A DNA stretch of 64,000 bases from Planctomycetota bacterium (GCA_028289345.1 JANQQL010000050.1:514370-578369), one strand, 5' to 3'. Positions 36,647 to 46,482 are shown, numbered from the stretch's first letter. The notes: generated from the letters alone by a model not told the origin. Numbers and translations: made by a program.

Positions 36647-37711
36647 TCAGCGCGAGCGAGGAGGCGAACGTCCTTCGAACGCGTCCGCCTGGCGGGCGAG
36701 CTCTTCGGCGCCGGCGATCAGGTGATGGGAGCTCGTATTGAAGAGCCGTGCCGGAAGGATCAAGAATCGGTGCTCACGGATGGCACGCAACGTCTGCAGC
36801 GCGGCTTCGTTGGTCAAGTACTGATACGTCGGACTGTGTTCCGATTCGTCCGTGGGCCCGCTGACCAGGAGAAAGTCCGGATCCAAGATCAGTAGTCGTT
36901 CCAGATCGATGCGCGCGTGCTGCTTCAATCCCGCTTCCACGGCAACATTGGTCAAGCGGGCGAGTTCGATCATGAGGTTCGCGCTGGTGCCCTCGCCGGC
37001 AGCCCATCCTCCCGAACCATAGTTCGTATAGGAAAGCACGCGGACGTCACTCCGGTCCGTGGATTCGAGCGTACGGCGTCGATCTCGCAAATCTTCGAGC
37101 AACTCTTGCTTCTTGTCGGATTCGCCGAGTGCCGTCCCGACCATGTCCACGCACTTCAACAGATCGTCGAAAGACGAGACGTCGGGAAGCTTCACCACGG
37201 TGATACCCAGATCTCGGAGTCGAGACGTGGTTCCAGGTTTTTGCCAATCGTGGGTCAAGACCAGGTCGGGGTCGAACGGAAGCACCGCTTCCGCGGTGTA
37301 ATCGGAGAAACGTGAGTGATCGGCCCAGTCGGAAGACTCCACCGCCACGTTGCTGTAGGTCTCAAGGGTGACCGGGACCGCGACGACACGAGATGCGGGA
37401 AGAAACTCGGCCAAGAAATCCAAGCCGGCGGCGCTGGAGGCCAACGCTCGTTGGGCGGGGAAGGGGACCGGTGTCTCCCGCACTTCGGTTTCAGTGATCG
37501 CTGTTGAACCGTCTCCCACCGATTTCGATGGGGTGTCGTTCGCTTCGGGTGCGCAGCCGGCCAGCAGTCCACTCAGGATGCCCAGCCAACGGATCGAACC
37601 GTTGGGCCCGAACGCAAGAAATGGCGGGCTGACCCCAAACCACGGGATCTTCCCCCGTCGCGTTCGCGCGTGGTCCCGGCCGCCTCGTGGTCTGGCTCGG
37701 CTTCCTCTCAT
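36647..37711 (-). CDS. ABC transporter substrate-binding lipoprotein (BtuF/FecB type)
   Basis: A 354-aa periplasmic-binding lipoprotein of the BtuF/FepB class (single long helix between lobes). Lipobox in LGILSGLLAGC. Typical landmarks: RALASSAAGLDFLAEFL, FDPDLVLTHDWQ, LRDLGITVVKLPD, and a final IREHRFLILPARLFN. It would deliver cobalamin, haem or an iron-siderophore to the permease encoded divergently. The only ATG is at 37711, giving a 43-residue basic stretch before the signal helix. That is unusually long, so a non-ATG start closer to the helix is possible. This ATG overlaps the permease ATG on the other strand (CATG). Confidence 0.85.
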   Translation of the reverse strand: MRGSRARPRGGRDHARTRRGKIPWFGVSPPFLAFGPNGSIRWLGILSGLLAGCAPEANDTPSKSVGDGSTAITETEVRETPVPFPAQRALASSAAGLDFLAEFLPASRVVAVPVTLETYSNVAVESSDWADHSRFSDYTAEAVLPFDPDLVLTHDWQKPGTTSRLRDLGITVVKLPDVSSFDDLLKCVDMVGTALGESDKKQELLEDLRDRRRTLESTDRSDVRVLSYTNYGSGGWAAGEGTSANLMIELARLTNVAVEAGLKQHARIDLERLLILDPDFLLVSGPTDESEHSPTYQYLTNEAALQTLRAIREHRFLILPARLFNTSSHHLIAGAEELARQADAFEGRSPPRSR

Positions 37712-38864
37712 GGCGAGGACACTCTACCATGGGCCAGATTCTTCATTCGCCGCGAGAAACCCCTTGCCCAGTCCTGCTTCGAGTTCAAAGCCCGGTCGCG
37801 CGAAGGGGATCTCTCCGGTCGTCGTCGCGGCGTTGCTCGGAACGGTGTTGTTCGTTGTCGCCCTTCTTTCGGTGAAAGTCGGAAGTACTGGCGTGCGTGG
37901 GCTTCGTCAGTCGTTCCAAGGAGTGTTGTCTCTGGCCGGTCTCACGGCACCCCTGGAAGAGCCTCATCAGACCATTGTGGCGTTGCGCTTCTATCGGGTG
38001 CTGGTCACGATCGCGGTGGGTGCGGCCCTGTCCTTGTCGGGTGGACTGTTGCAAGGGGTGTTTCGCAACTCCTTGGCGTCGCCTTCGATCTTGGGAGTTT
38101 CCGCCGGGGCGAGTGTCGGCGCCTCGGTGGCGATTCTGTTGGTGGGTGGCTATGCCTCGACCTTGGTGATGGAACGCACCAGTGGGTTCGCTCCACTGTT
38201 GGTTACCGGCTGTGGTCTTGCGGGGGCGCTGATCACCGCGTTTCTCGTCATGGTGCTCGCGTCTCGCGGGGGACGCACCTCGCTGACGTCCCTGGTGTTG
38301 GTGGGCATCGCCGTCAATACGTTCCTCGCCGGGCTGATCGCCGCCATTCAGTCCCTCACCTTGCCGCGCATCGAAGTCTCCCGAGCGATCTTCGCCTGGA
38401 CTTTTGGCACTCTGGAGGATCGGTCGGGAGAGCATGCCTTGTTGGCGTGGGGAGCTTTGCTGGTGTCGACCGCAGTGATTCCCTTCGTGGCCCGCGAGCT
38501 CGACTTGTTCGTCGGGGGAGAAGAAGACGCGGCGGCCCTGGGCGTGCGAACTCAACGAGTGAAACTACTTTCTGTCGTCGCCGCGTCCCTGGCGGCCGCA
38601 GGAGCCGTGTCCGTCGCCGGGCAGATCTCCTTCGTCGGACTGGTGGTCCCGCATTTGTTGCGTCTGGCGGTCGGCCCTTCCCATCGACGACTGCTGCCCT
38701 TGTGCTTGCTCGGGGGACCGGTGTTTCTGCTCGGCGCCGATTACCTGCAACGCACTTTTCTGCAGGAGTACACCTTGCAGCCGGGAATTCTCATGTCTCT
38801 GTTGGGAGGCCCATTCTTCTTGTTCCTGCTGGTCCGCTATCGCCATCAAGTGAGGGGCTTTTGA
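37710..38864 (+). CDS. FecCD/BtuC-type ABC importer permease
   Basis: A 384-aa inner-membrane permease of the BtuC/FecCD family with about ten helices. Family signatures: RFYRVLVTIAVGAALSLSGG, LLQGVFRNSLASPSILGVSA, LVLVGIAVNTFLAGLIAA, WTFGTLED, and near the end GQISFVGLVVPHLLR with LLPLCLLGGPVFLLGADYL. The EAA-like GQISFVGLVVPH loop contacts the ATPase. ATG 37710 gives a 36-residue hydrophilic N-terminus; a TTG at 37764 is the alternative. Translationally coupled to the ATPase gene by a TTGA overlap. Confidence 0.88.
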   Translation: MARTLYHGPDSSFAARNPLPSPASSSKPGRAKGISPVVVAALLGTVLFVVALLSVKVGSTGVRGLRQSFQGVLSLAGLTAPLEEPHQTIVALRFYRVLVTIAVGAALSLSGGLLQGVFRNSLASPSILGVSAGASVGASVAILLVGGYASTLVMERTSGFAPLLVTGCGLAGALITAFLVMVLASRGGRTSLTSLVLVGIAVNTFLAGLIAAIQSLTLPRIEVSRAIFAWTFGTLEDRSGEHALLAWGALLVSTAVIPFVARELDLFVGGEEDAAALGVRTQRVKLLSVVAASLAAAGAVSVAGQISFVGLVVPHLLRLAVGPSHRRLLPLCLLGGPVFLLGADYLQRTFLQEYTLQPGILMSLLGGPFFLFLLVRYRHQVRGF

Positions 38865-39652
38865 GTCTGCTGTCGACGAGCGGGGTGGAGTTCTCTTATC
38901 CCGGTGGGGTTCGAGCCGTGAACGGCGTCAGCCTGGACGTTCACGCCGGAGAGCTGCTGGTGGTTCTGGGGCCCAACGGTTCCGGCAAGTCCACGCTGTT
39001 GAAGTTGCTGGGCGGATTGCTGATGCCGGACCGAGGCGACGTGCGTTGGCGTGGTGACCCGTTGAGCGGTTTCTCGATCCGCGAACGAGCCCACAAAGTG
39101 GCTGTCGTGCCCCAGGCATTGCAGGCGCTGCCCATCGTCAGTGTGCGCCGTTTCGTCGAAGGCGGCCGCTACTCGCACCTGGGCTTTTGGCGACAGATCA
39201 CCCCCGCAGACCGAGAAGTGGTCGAGCGCACCCTCGATCAGGCCGACATCGCGGACCTCGGCGAGCGCATGCTGGATGAACTCTCCGGCGGTCAACGACA
39301 ACGAGCGCTCATCGCTCGAGCGCTCGCTCAAGAATCCGACTTGATGCTCATCGACGAGCCCACCAACTCCCTCGACCCGGAACACCAGATCAGCGTCTTC
39401 CAACTCATCGCCGAGCTGTGCCAAGGCTCTCATGCCGCCGTCGTCGTCACCCATGACCTGAACCTCGCCAGCCAGTTCGCCACCAAGATCGCCCTCCTGC
39501 GGGACGGCCAAGTCGCCGCCTACGGCACTGCCGACGAAGTCCTCAGCGAAGCAGCGCTGGAGCCCGTGTACGGATCGCAGCTGCGCTACGGTCGCTGGGA
39601 GGGTCCGGGAGGTGGCGACACCCGGCCGTTCGTGATTCCGTGGGTGGATTGA
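38861..39652 (+). CDS. FecE/BtuD-type ABC importer ATPase
   Basis: A 263-aa ABC ATPase. Walker A LGPNGSGKSTLLKLLGG, Q-loop VVPQALQALPI, signature LSGGQRQRALIARAL, Walker B LMLIDEPTNSLD, switch His in VVVTHDLNLAS. The VVVTHDLNLA form and GTADEVLSEAAL near the end are typical of BtuD/FecE/HmuV ATPases. The start is TTG 38861, overlapping the permease stop (TTGA) with GAGGGG just upstream. With the permease and lipoprotein it forms a complete importer for cobalamin, haem or a siderophore. No riboswitch or Fur box was recognised, so the substrate stays open. Confidence 0.9.
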   Translation: MSLLSTSGVEFSYPGGVRAVNGVSLDVHAGELLVVLGPNGSGKSTLLKLLGGLLMPDRGDVRWRGDPLSGFSIRERAHKVAVVPQALQALPIVSVRRFVEGGRYSHLGFWRQITPADREVVERTLDQADIADLGERMLDELSGGQRQRALIARALAQESDLMLIDEPTNSLDPEHQISVFQLIAELCQGSHAAVVVTHDLNLASQFATKIALLRDGQVAAYGTADEVLSEAALEPVYGSQLRYGRWEGPGGGDTRPFVIPWVD

Positions 39653-39837
39653 GTGGGGGGCGGCTTCTCCTTTCTGTCGCGAAGCGTCCCTGATGTTTCC
39701 CGACTTTCCAGAAAGGTGGGCGACGGCGAAAAACGTGAGTAGCAACGAGTTGAAGAACGCCGAAAACTACTGGTGAGTCACACGAAAGGCCTTCTTCGGA
39801 AAGAAGAACGCATTTGGCGTATGCGTATGGATCAGGC

Positions 39838-40455
39838 ATGGATAAGGATAGTCACAACGCGCTTCAAAAGTTTGAAGTTGATGAAGTTCTTGCCAAGCAT
39901 GCGTTGCTTGTTCGTACGAATCTGGCGAGTGGCGATGAGAGGTTTGCCGGCTTCAAACGGCAGTTCAATGAGAAGTTCCCAAAGCGAGATCCAGTGCTGA
40001 GGGGCTTTGCTCAGGCCTCACTATGGGCCATATTTGGCTCTCCCCTCATGCTCTACTATCTTGGGCAGCCGGCAATGGTGATTGTTGAGCTGCACGGCCT
40101 GCTAGAACACTATGTGCGCCGAGATCTTCCCAAGTTTCTCACAAGGGATAAGGCGGGTCGCGAGGTCATTAGAAGACGAATTGATAGAGCTACGCTCAAG
40201 ACAATGGCAGATGACTTAAGGGAGCTCGGGGTCTGGTCTGAGTCGGACGTGAGCGTCGTCAAGCGACTCGCCAAGTTGCGGGATGGAGTTGTTCACAACA
40301 ACGCTTCGGTCTTGAGTAAAGCGTTGGGGCAAGAGGCTGGTCAGGATCTAGGCGATGCGAGAAACGCGGTCGATGAGATTGATCCTGCCCCGCTGTTGCT
40401 GGGGGCTCTTGGCCTCCTTGTCAAGATTGCCAAGTGCTTTGCTCCGCGTTCGTGA
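39838..40455 (+). CDS. HEPN-like orphan protein, probably acquired
   Basis: A 205-aa soluble, helical protein not recognised as a named family. Near its C-terminus LAKLRDGVVHNNAS contains R148-x4-H153, the Rx4-6H catalytic pattern of HEPN ribonucleases. Base composition differs from its neighbours: two 60-base rows counted by hand gave 57% and 50% GC, against well over 60% for most of the window. Codons such as GAA, ATT and AGA are frequent. These are signs of horizontal transfer. No antitoxin-like (MNT/PIN/RHH) partner of normal size is seen next to it. ATG 39838 was chosen; TTG 39814 is in frame. Confidence 0.6.
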   Translation: MDKDSHNALQKFEVDEVLAKHALLVRTNLASGDERFAGFKRQFNEKFPKRDPVLRGFAQASLWAIFGSPLMLYYLGQPAMVIVELHGLLEHYVRRDLPKFLTRDKAGREVIRRRIDRATLKTMADDLRELGVWSESDVSVVKRLAKLRDGVVHNNASVLSKALGQEAGQDLGDARNAVDEIDPAPLLLGALGLLVKIAKCFAPRS

Positions 40456-40598
40456 GAAGCAGTGGGGGGGTGTCGTGGGGAACTCGGGCATCTCAGAGAT
40501 GAAAGTGAGGTGCAAACGCAGCGTCAGCAATCACTGACTCGCGACCAGCCAAATCAAGTTTCTGCTGACGCCGCGCCAGTTTCCTCAGTCGATCTCCC

Positions 40599-42500
<1,902 letters not shown>

Positions 42501-42876
42501 GGAACGCTCCAGGACGAGTGGGGTAAGAACGAGAAAACGATGGAACCGGGATTATTCCCGGTGGCTTTCGCAAAGGTGAGGGAAAGTCGATTCGCGCGGA
42601 ACCGGCGCCGAACTGCGTCGTACCCGACGGGCAGCGGGCCCCGCGGATGCATGGCCACGGGTCGATTTTCGAGACAATCCGAGGAATCCAACGAACGGAG
42701 TCGTCCGGCCGTTGGAGAATCGTCCCCGGGATGCCGGCCCCAGCCGGAAGCGTTGATTTGTTTCGATGGCTCCGACCAGTGCCCGAATGATTCCTGAAGG
42801 CCTGGGTGAGGATGCTTCTCTGCCGGTCGACGCACCCTCTTGGACACTGGTGCCGAAAGCAAGAAAGCGCAATCTG
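42501..42876. other. Divergent intergenic region with hairpin and repeat end F
   Basis: A 376-base gap between the divergent S9 and DUF3179 genes. It holds a perfect 7-bp hairpin at 42545-42562 (ACCGGGA/TCCCGGT, loop TTAT) upstream of the S9 gene, and repeat end F at 42781. No gene is recognised. Confidence 0.45.
42781..42870 (+). repeat. Dispersed intergenic repeat, partial copy F
   Basis: Left end GCCCGAATGATTCCTGAAGG then CC, close to the left end of copy B and to the inverse of the right end of copy D. The interior has diverged and no right end is visible. It lies directly upstream of the DUF3179 gene. Confidence 0.45.
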
Positions 42877-43977
42877 ATGAAACTCTTTGCCGTGGTTCCC
42901 CTGTTCGCGTTTCTTTCTCCCGCGACCCTCGCGCTCCCATCGTTCGGCACGAGCAGCCATGCGGGGCCAGCGCTTCGTGTGGTGGCGCCGACAAGCGAGG
43001 AAGAGGCAGGAGAAGACGCGTCGGCCTTCGATCTCGAGAAGCACTTCGACGACAACGCTCGGCGGGCAGCGCCGCGGGATTCGTTCCCCGTGTTCGATCA
43101 CCCGACCATGCTGACGGCAGAAAAGGCCGAGAGCGGGGCGTCTCCCGTCGTTCGCGACCGGGATCTGATCATCGGGGTGGCTCATGACGGAGAAGCCAAG
43201 GCCTATCCGATTCCGGTCATGGGAACCCATGAGCTCGGCAACGACACGGTCGGAGGGGTGCCCATCGGCGTCAGCTGGTGACCGCTTTGCCAAACCGCCA
43301 TCGTGTATGAGCGGACCCTCGACGACGACCAAGTGCTGACCCTGGGCCACGAAGGACTGCTGTACGAAAACTCCTTCGTCTTCTACGACAAGGAAACCGA
43401 CTCCCTGTGGATCCATGTCACCGCCGAAGCGGTGAAGGGACCGTTGAAGGGGAAGAGCCTGAAGATCTTCCCCTCCACAGTGACCACCTGGGAAGCCTGG
43501 AAGAACCGCTATCCCGACACCCTGGTGCTCGGGGGCGATCGCAACGAAGGCTTCATGGGAACCTTCACCGGCCTGAAGGAAGATCAGCACAAGAACTTCG
43601 GCTTGGCGGTGTTCCGGCCGGGGTTCGTCAAGCTGTATCCCTACGAAGTCTTGGAGAGTGCTCCAATCTTGGAGGACGACTTCTTCGGGGACTCGGTGGT
43701 GGTGTCCTATTCCTCCAGTGCCGGAGTGGCACGGGTCTGGGGCCGCGACGTCGATGGCGAGCCCATGCACTTCGAGATGGTGGACTCCAGTGAATCCGAA
43801 CTCGTGTTCAAGGACATCGACACCGATTCCGTCTGGGACGGCCTGACCGGTACCTGCATCGAGGGAGCCTTTGAAGGCGAAACCCTGCGCGACTACATTT
43901 GTTACCCCATCCTCACCGACCGCTTCCAGGCCTTCTATCCGAAGGCTCCGGTTTACGAGCGCTCGGTGGGAGAGTAG
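42877..43977 (+). CDS. DUF3179 protein, probable selenoprotein (in-frame TGA at codon 135)
   Basis: A 366-aa predicted exported protein if TGA 43279-43281 is read through. Signal peptide MKLFAVVPLFAFLSPATLAL. DUF3179 landmarks before the TGA: LIIGVAHDGEAKAYPIPVMG, HELGNDTVGGVPIGVSW; after it, in the same frame: PLCQTAIVYERT, GLLYENSFVFYDKETDSLW, FPSTVTTWEAW and DGLTGTCIEGAFEGETLRDY. The family normally has CPLC here, so the TGA replaces the first Cys, giving U135-P-L-C138. No other lesion is present across 1.1 kb. A SECIS-like hairpin follows. Alternatives: a nonsense mutation or a base error, leaving a 134-aa fragment and a second frame starting at GTG 43303. The family's function is unknown; a redox-active selenol/thiol pair is inferred. 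Confidence 0.8.
43295..43314 (+). promoter_or_regulatory. Candidate bacterial SECIS hairpin
   Basis: Lower stem CCGC (43295-43298) with GCGG (43311-43314), one bulged A (43310), upper stem CAT (43299-43301) with ATG (43307-43309), loop CGTGT (43302-43306). The loop starts 20 nt after the TGA and has G as its second base. Both fit the known bacterial SECIS rules (loop about 16-37 nt from UGA, a G in the first two loop bases). A competing pairing exists (CCGCT 43282-43286 with AGCGG 43310-43314). Folding was done by eye. Confidence 0.55.
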
Positions 43978-44058
43978 GTCGCCCGCGACGAGTTGCCGCA
44001 GAATTGGAGGGCGCCGGCTCTCCGGCCGGATGGCCGGCGATTCACCGCATTGCGTGCA

Positions 44059-44457
44059 CTACGCGAAGAGCGGCGCGGTGTCGGTGTCCAGCCGGACGGA
44101 GGTGACGAGCCCGTCTTCGTCGCGGTCCGTGAAGGCCACCGCACGCAGCGTGACCTGCTTTCCGTCGTGCCTTTGGTCGTGGTTCAAGGCTTCCAGGACG
44201 AACGACTGGTCGGTGCCGTAGAGGTTGCGCAGATCGTGCTCCACGCTGGCGAATGACTTCCAGTATTCCGAAAGGCCGGCAAGGATGGCGTCACGGCCTT
44301 TGACGGGATCGGCATTGTTCATCTGCATCTCGACCTCCGCCGCCAGGAAGGTCCCGTAGGAGCCCACACCCTGTTGGTCGACCGCTTCGAGGGATCGCAG
44401 GTATCACGGGAAGGCGTCGGTCGAGAGCTGGTTGGTCCTGAGATCAGCAGTTTTCAT
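44059..44457 (-). CDS. SnoaL-like (NTF2-fold) protein with in-frame TGA at codon 18
   Basis: A 132-aa NTF2/SnoaL_2-fold protein if TGA 44406-44404 is read through. The frame opens with MKTADLRTNQLSTDAFP, then the TGA, then YLRSLEAVDQQGVGSYGTFL. The helix-loop continues to EVEMQMNNADPVKGRDAI and the sheet to VTLRAVAFTDRDEDGLVTSV. An AGGAGG site lies 4 bases before ATG 44457, so translation clearly starts upstream of the TGA. The helix that spans the TGA is part of the normal fold. A weak hairpin (TCGA/TCGA, loop AGCGG) begins 13 nt and its loop 17 nt after the TGA. Either a second selenocysteine gene or an inactivated gene (CGA to TGA would suffice). Function unknown. Confidence 0.55.
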
Positions 44458-44502
44458 CACACCTCCTGGTCACCGGTTGCAGTACTGGGTCCATTCGTGG
44501 CC

Positions 44503-45882
44503 TCAGCTCGATCCCATGGCCTTCAGCAGTTTCTGGTAGGACGGCGAGTCTCGAAGCAGTTGCGGTCCGACTTCCAGCAGCAGGTCCACCTGGTCGTTGG
44601 TCAGATGAAAGCTGGTCGGGAGCTGATGGAGCTTTTCTCGAAGGCCCGCGTCTTTGACGTCGTCGAAGGTGACGTGCACGAAGTGGAAGTCGATGTCGCT
44701 CGCGGATCCATTGCCGTTGCCCAGCTGCTTGAGGGTTTCGGAGACGAAGTGGATGGTGTCCGCGGAGTAGTTGTCCATCGGAGAGGTGGCGACGGTCATC
44801 ATCACGTCGAGGATCCCGGGGGCCGACGCGCGTTGGTCCCAGTCCGTGGGCGGTTCGGTCTTGGCGTCCACCGCCACGACGACTAAGCGCTTGATCTGCT
44901 TCTTCTCGATCAAGTCGAGCAGGCTCCACGCGGCCGATCGAGACGACAAGCCATCCAACGTGCCGCGCAAGCCAATGTTGTCGGAGATGCCCCCGTCCAG
45001 CAGATGCACGAACCGCCGATCCTTGGTCGAGCTGCCCCGGAGGTAGGAGGCCGCGTCGGAGCCGCGCCGATAGCTCGCGGGATTCTGGATGCGCGACTGC
45101 AGGGCTCCGTCGATCCAACCGGGCTTTCCGACTTGCCCTTGGTCCGGGTGATTGAGCAGGCGGATCGGACTCAGCAAGCCGGGGAACGCGGAAGACGCGG
45201 CGACGGCGCGCGCGACCGGGAACGTCGACAGGTTCGAGTGCAGCAAGTCGAACTGGTCCTGGGTGAACTCGAAGCGAGAGCCCAAGGACATGTCGGTGGC
45301 GTTCAGGATCACGAACGGCCGATCTTCTCCGGCGGCGGCGAGGTCCCCATAGGTTGCCGAGTCGAAGATGGTTTGGTCGTAGAAGTCCGCCGCCATGTCA
45401 ACGCGGTCGTAGCGGAACGAAGCGAGACGCGGCCAGTTCATCGGCTGCAGTACCTGCCAGAACAGATCCTTCTGAATGTTGCGTCGCAGGAATCGATCTT
45501 CGAAGTCCTCGAAGATGCCGTTGCCGTGGAGCCCGTAGTACGCCGCGGCGAAGCTTCCTCCGGACACGGAAGAGATCACATCCACTTCATCCAACAGGGT
45601 CCGGCCGTTGGTTCCAGAAAGGTTCGCCCGCGACATCTCCTGCATGACCGAGTAGGCAAGGGTGGCGGCGCGGGTCCCTCCCCCGGAGAGCGCCAAGACC
45701 ACGAAGGTCTCCTTGTCCTTGGCGGAAAGCGCGTGATCGCGGAAGCGGTAGCCCTTGGTCGCGCCCGTGGAGGGCAACGGGTCATTGGTCGGGAAGTGGG
45801 CGCAGCCCGTGGGGAGAGCCAGCGAGAGTCCAGCGATCCAAGCCCTCTGCCATCGCCAACCGCCTGCCATCTTCGCCAACAT
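44503..45882 (-). CDS. Patatin-like phospholipase lipoprotein
   Basis: A 459-aa lipoprotein (lipobox LPTGC) of the patatin family. Oxyanion motif LALSGGGTRAATLAY, nucleophile region VDVISSVSGGSFAAAYYG (here SxSGG instead of the usual GxSxG), catalytic Asp in LLDGGISDNIG (DGG). Probably a membrane-associated lipid acyl hydrolase in the periplasm or outer membrane. ATG 45882 was chosen because AAGGGG lies about 8 bases upstream and it gives a normal signal peptide. Upstream lies repeat copy C. Confidence 0.85.
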   Translation of the reverse strand: MLAKMAGGWRWQRAWIAGLSLALPTGCAHFPTNDPLPSTGATKGYRFRDHALSAKDKETFVVLALSGGGTRAATLAYSVMQEMSRANLSGTNGRTLLDEVDVISSVSGGSFAAAYYGLHGNGIFEDFEDRFLRRNIQKDLFWQVLQPMNWPRLASFRYDRVDMAADFYDQTIFDSATYGDLAAAGEDRPFVILNATDMSLGSRFEFTQDQFDLLHSNLSTFPVARAVAASSAFPGLLSPIRLLNHPDQGQVGKPGWIDGALQSRIQNPASYRRGSDAASYLRGSSTKDRRFVHLLDGGISDNIGLRGTLDGLSSRSAAWSLLDLIEKKQIKRLVVVAVDAKTEPPTDWDQRASAPGILDVMMTVATSPMDNYSADTIHFVSETLKQLGNGNGSASDIDFHFVHVTFDDVKDAGLREKLHQLPTSFHLTNDQVDLLLEVGPQLLRDSPSYQKLLKAMGSS

Positions 45883-45931
45883 CCGTTCCCCTTCTCTGGT
45901 CATAGGTTCGTCGGCCGCACATGCCCATTCG

Positions 45932-46093
45932 CCTCGCATTATTCATGAAGGTCGTCGCGAGAACGGAGTCAAAGTTGTCCCTGGCGAGGATTTGCAGAGG
46001 CCCCCTCTGAAACCGGTTCGTCGCGGCTCGTCTGGGGGGACCGACGATTCCAAAGCAACCGGCGACATTCGTCGTGGTCATGGTTCACGGGGG
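45932..46093 (+). repeat. Dispersed intergenic repeat, copy C
   Basis: About 162 bp. Left end is well kept: CATTATTCATGAAGGTCGTC, GCGAGAACGGAGTCAAAGTT, then GTCCCTGGCGAGGA. The interior differs from A and B. The right end is degraded (ACATTCGTCGTGGTCATGG). It lies 50 bases upstream of the patatin start on the opposite strand. Confidence 0.6.
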
Positions 46094-46378
46094 CGGCGAG
46101 GAGTGTCGCTCCTTCGTAGAGAGAAAAAACGAGCTTTCCTGAAGGGGACGGAAGGCTCGCGGCGCACCAGTCTTCGGCGTCGCCGATGCCGACCACGAGC
46201 GGGATTCCCGCGGAGTTCGCCGCGCCGATTTTCGACAGCCAGGCAATCGCGCGAGGGGCCCACGCAAGGGCAACCTGGCTGGTTGCAGGGGCTCCCCCAA
46301 GTCACGGATGCCAACTGCCGGGAAGAGCTCGGCGGACTTCGCGGGGATCTCGTCGCGTGGGAGGGCGAGTGCGTGCAC
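46090..46378 (-). pseudogene. Possible frameshifted gene remnant
   Basis: From GTG 46378 one frame reads HALALPRDEIPAKSAELFP, then AVGIRDLG. If one G is added to the G5 run near 46296-46300, the product continues as GAPATSQVALAWAPRAIAWL, then SKIGAANSAGIPLVVGIGD and SPSGKLVFSLYEGATLLAAP. That is more protein-like than other frames here. It runs into repeat copy C at about 46090, so the 3' end may have been lost. The family is not recognised. It may be a chance pattern in GC-rich DNA. Confidence 0.28.
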
Positions 46379-46482
46379 CCGACTTCTCCGATGTAGATTG
46401 CGATCGCATGGGAAACGGCGCGGTCTCGGTCCCCGCGCCCTCGCAACGACGACTCCCCGACCACACCCATCCAGGAGATCTC

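Larger units (their letters stand above)
45883..46482. other. Intergenic region with repeat copy C and a broken ORF
   Basis: A gap of 600 bases between divergent genes. Repeat copy C fills 45932-46093. The part from 46090 to 46378 on the minus strand looks like a frameshifted gene remnant. The remaining 100 bases before the DUF4287 gene show only its ribosome binding site. Confidence 0.5.

Noticed and set aside
36481-39652. Cobalamin riboswitch for the BtuFCD-type importer
   Set aside because: The divergent starts touch each other and no B12-box-like sequence was seen, so there is no room for a leader.
43303-43977. Independent 224-aa gene starting at GTG 43303
   Set aside because: The same frame continues upstream through the TGA with conserved DUF3179 sequence on both sides, so a single gene with a recoded TGA fits better.
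44059-44367. 102-aa SnoaL-like gene starting after the TGA
   Set aside because: The start would remove the first helix of the fold and has no ribosome binding site, while AGGAGG lies before ATG 44457.
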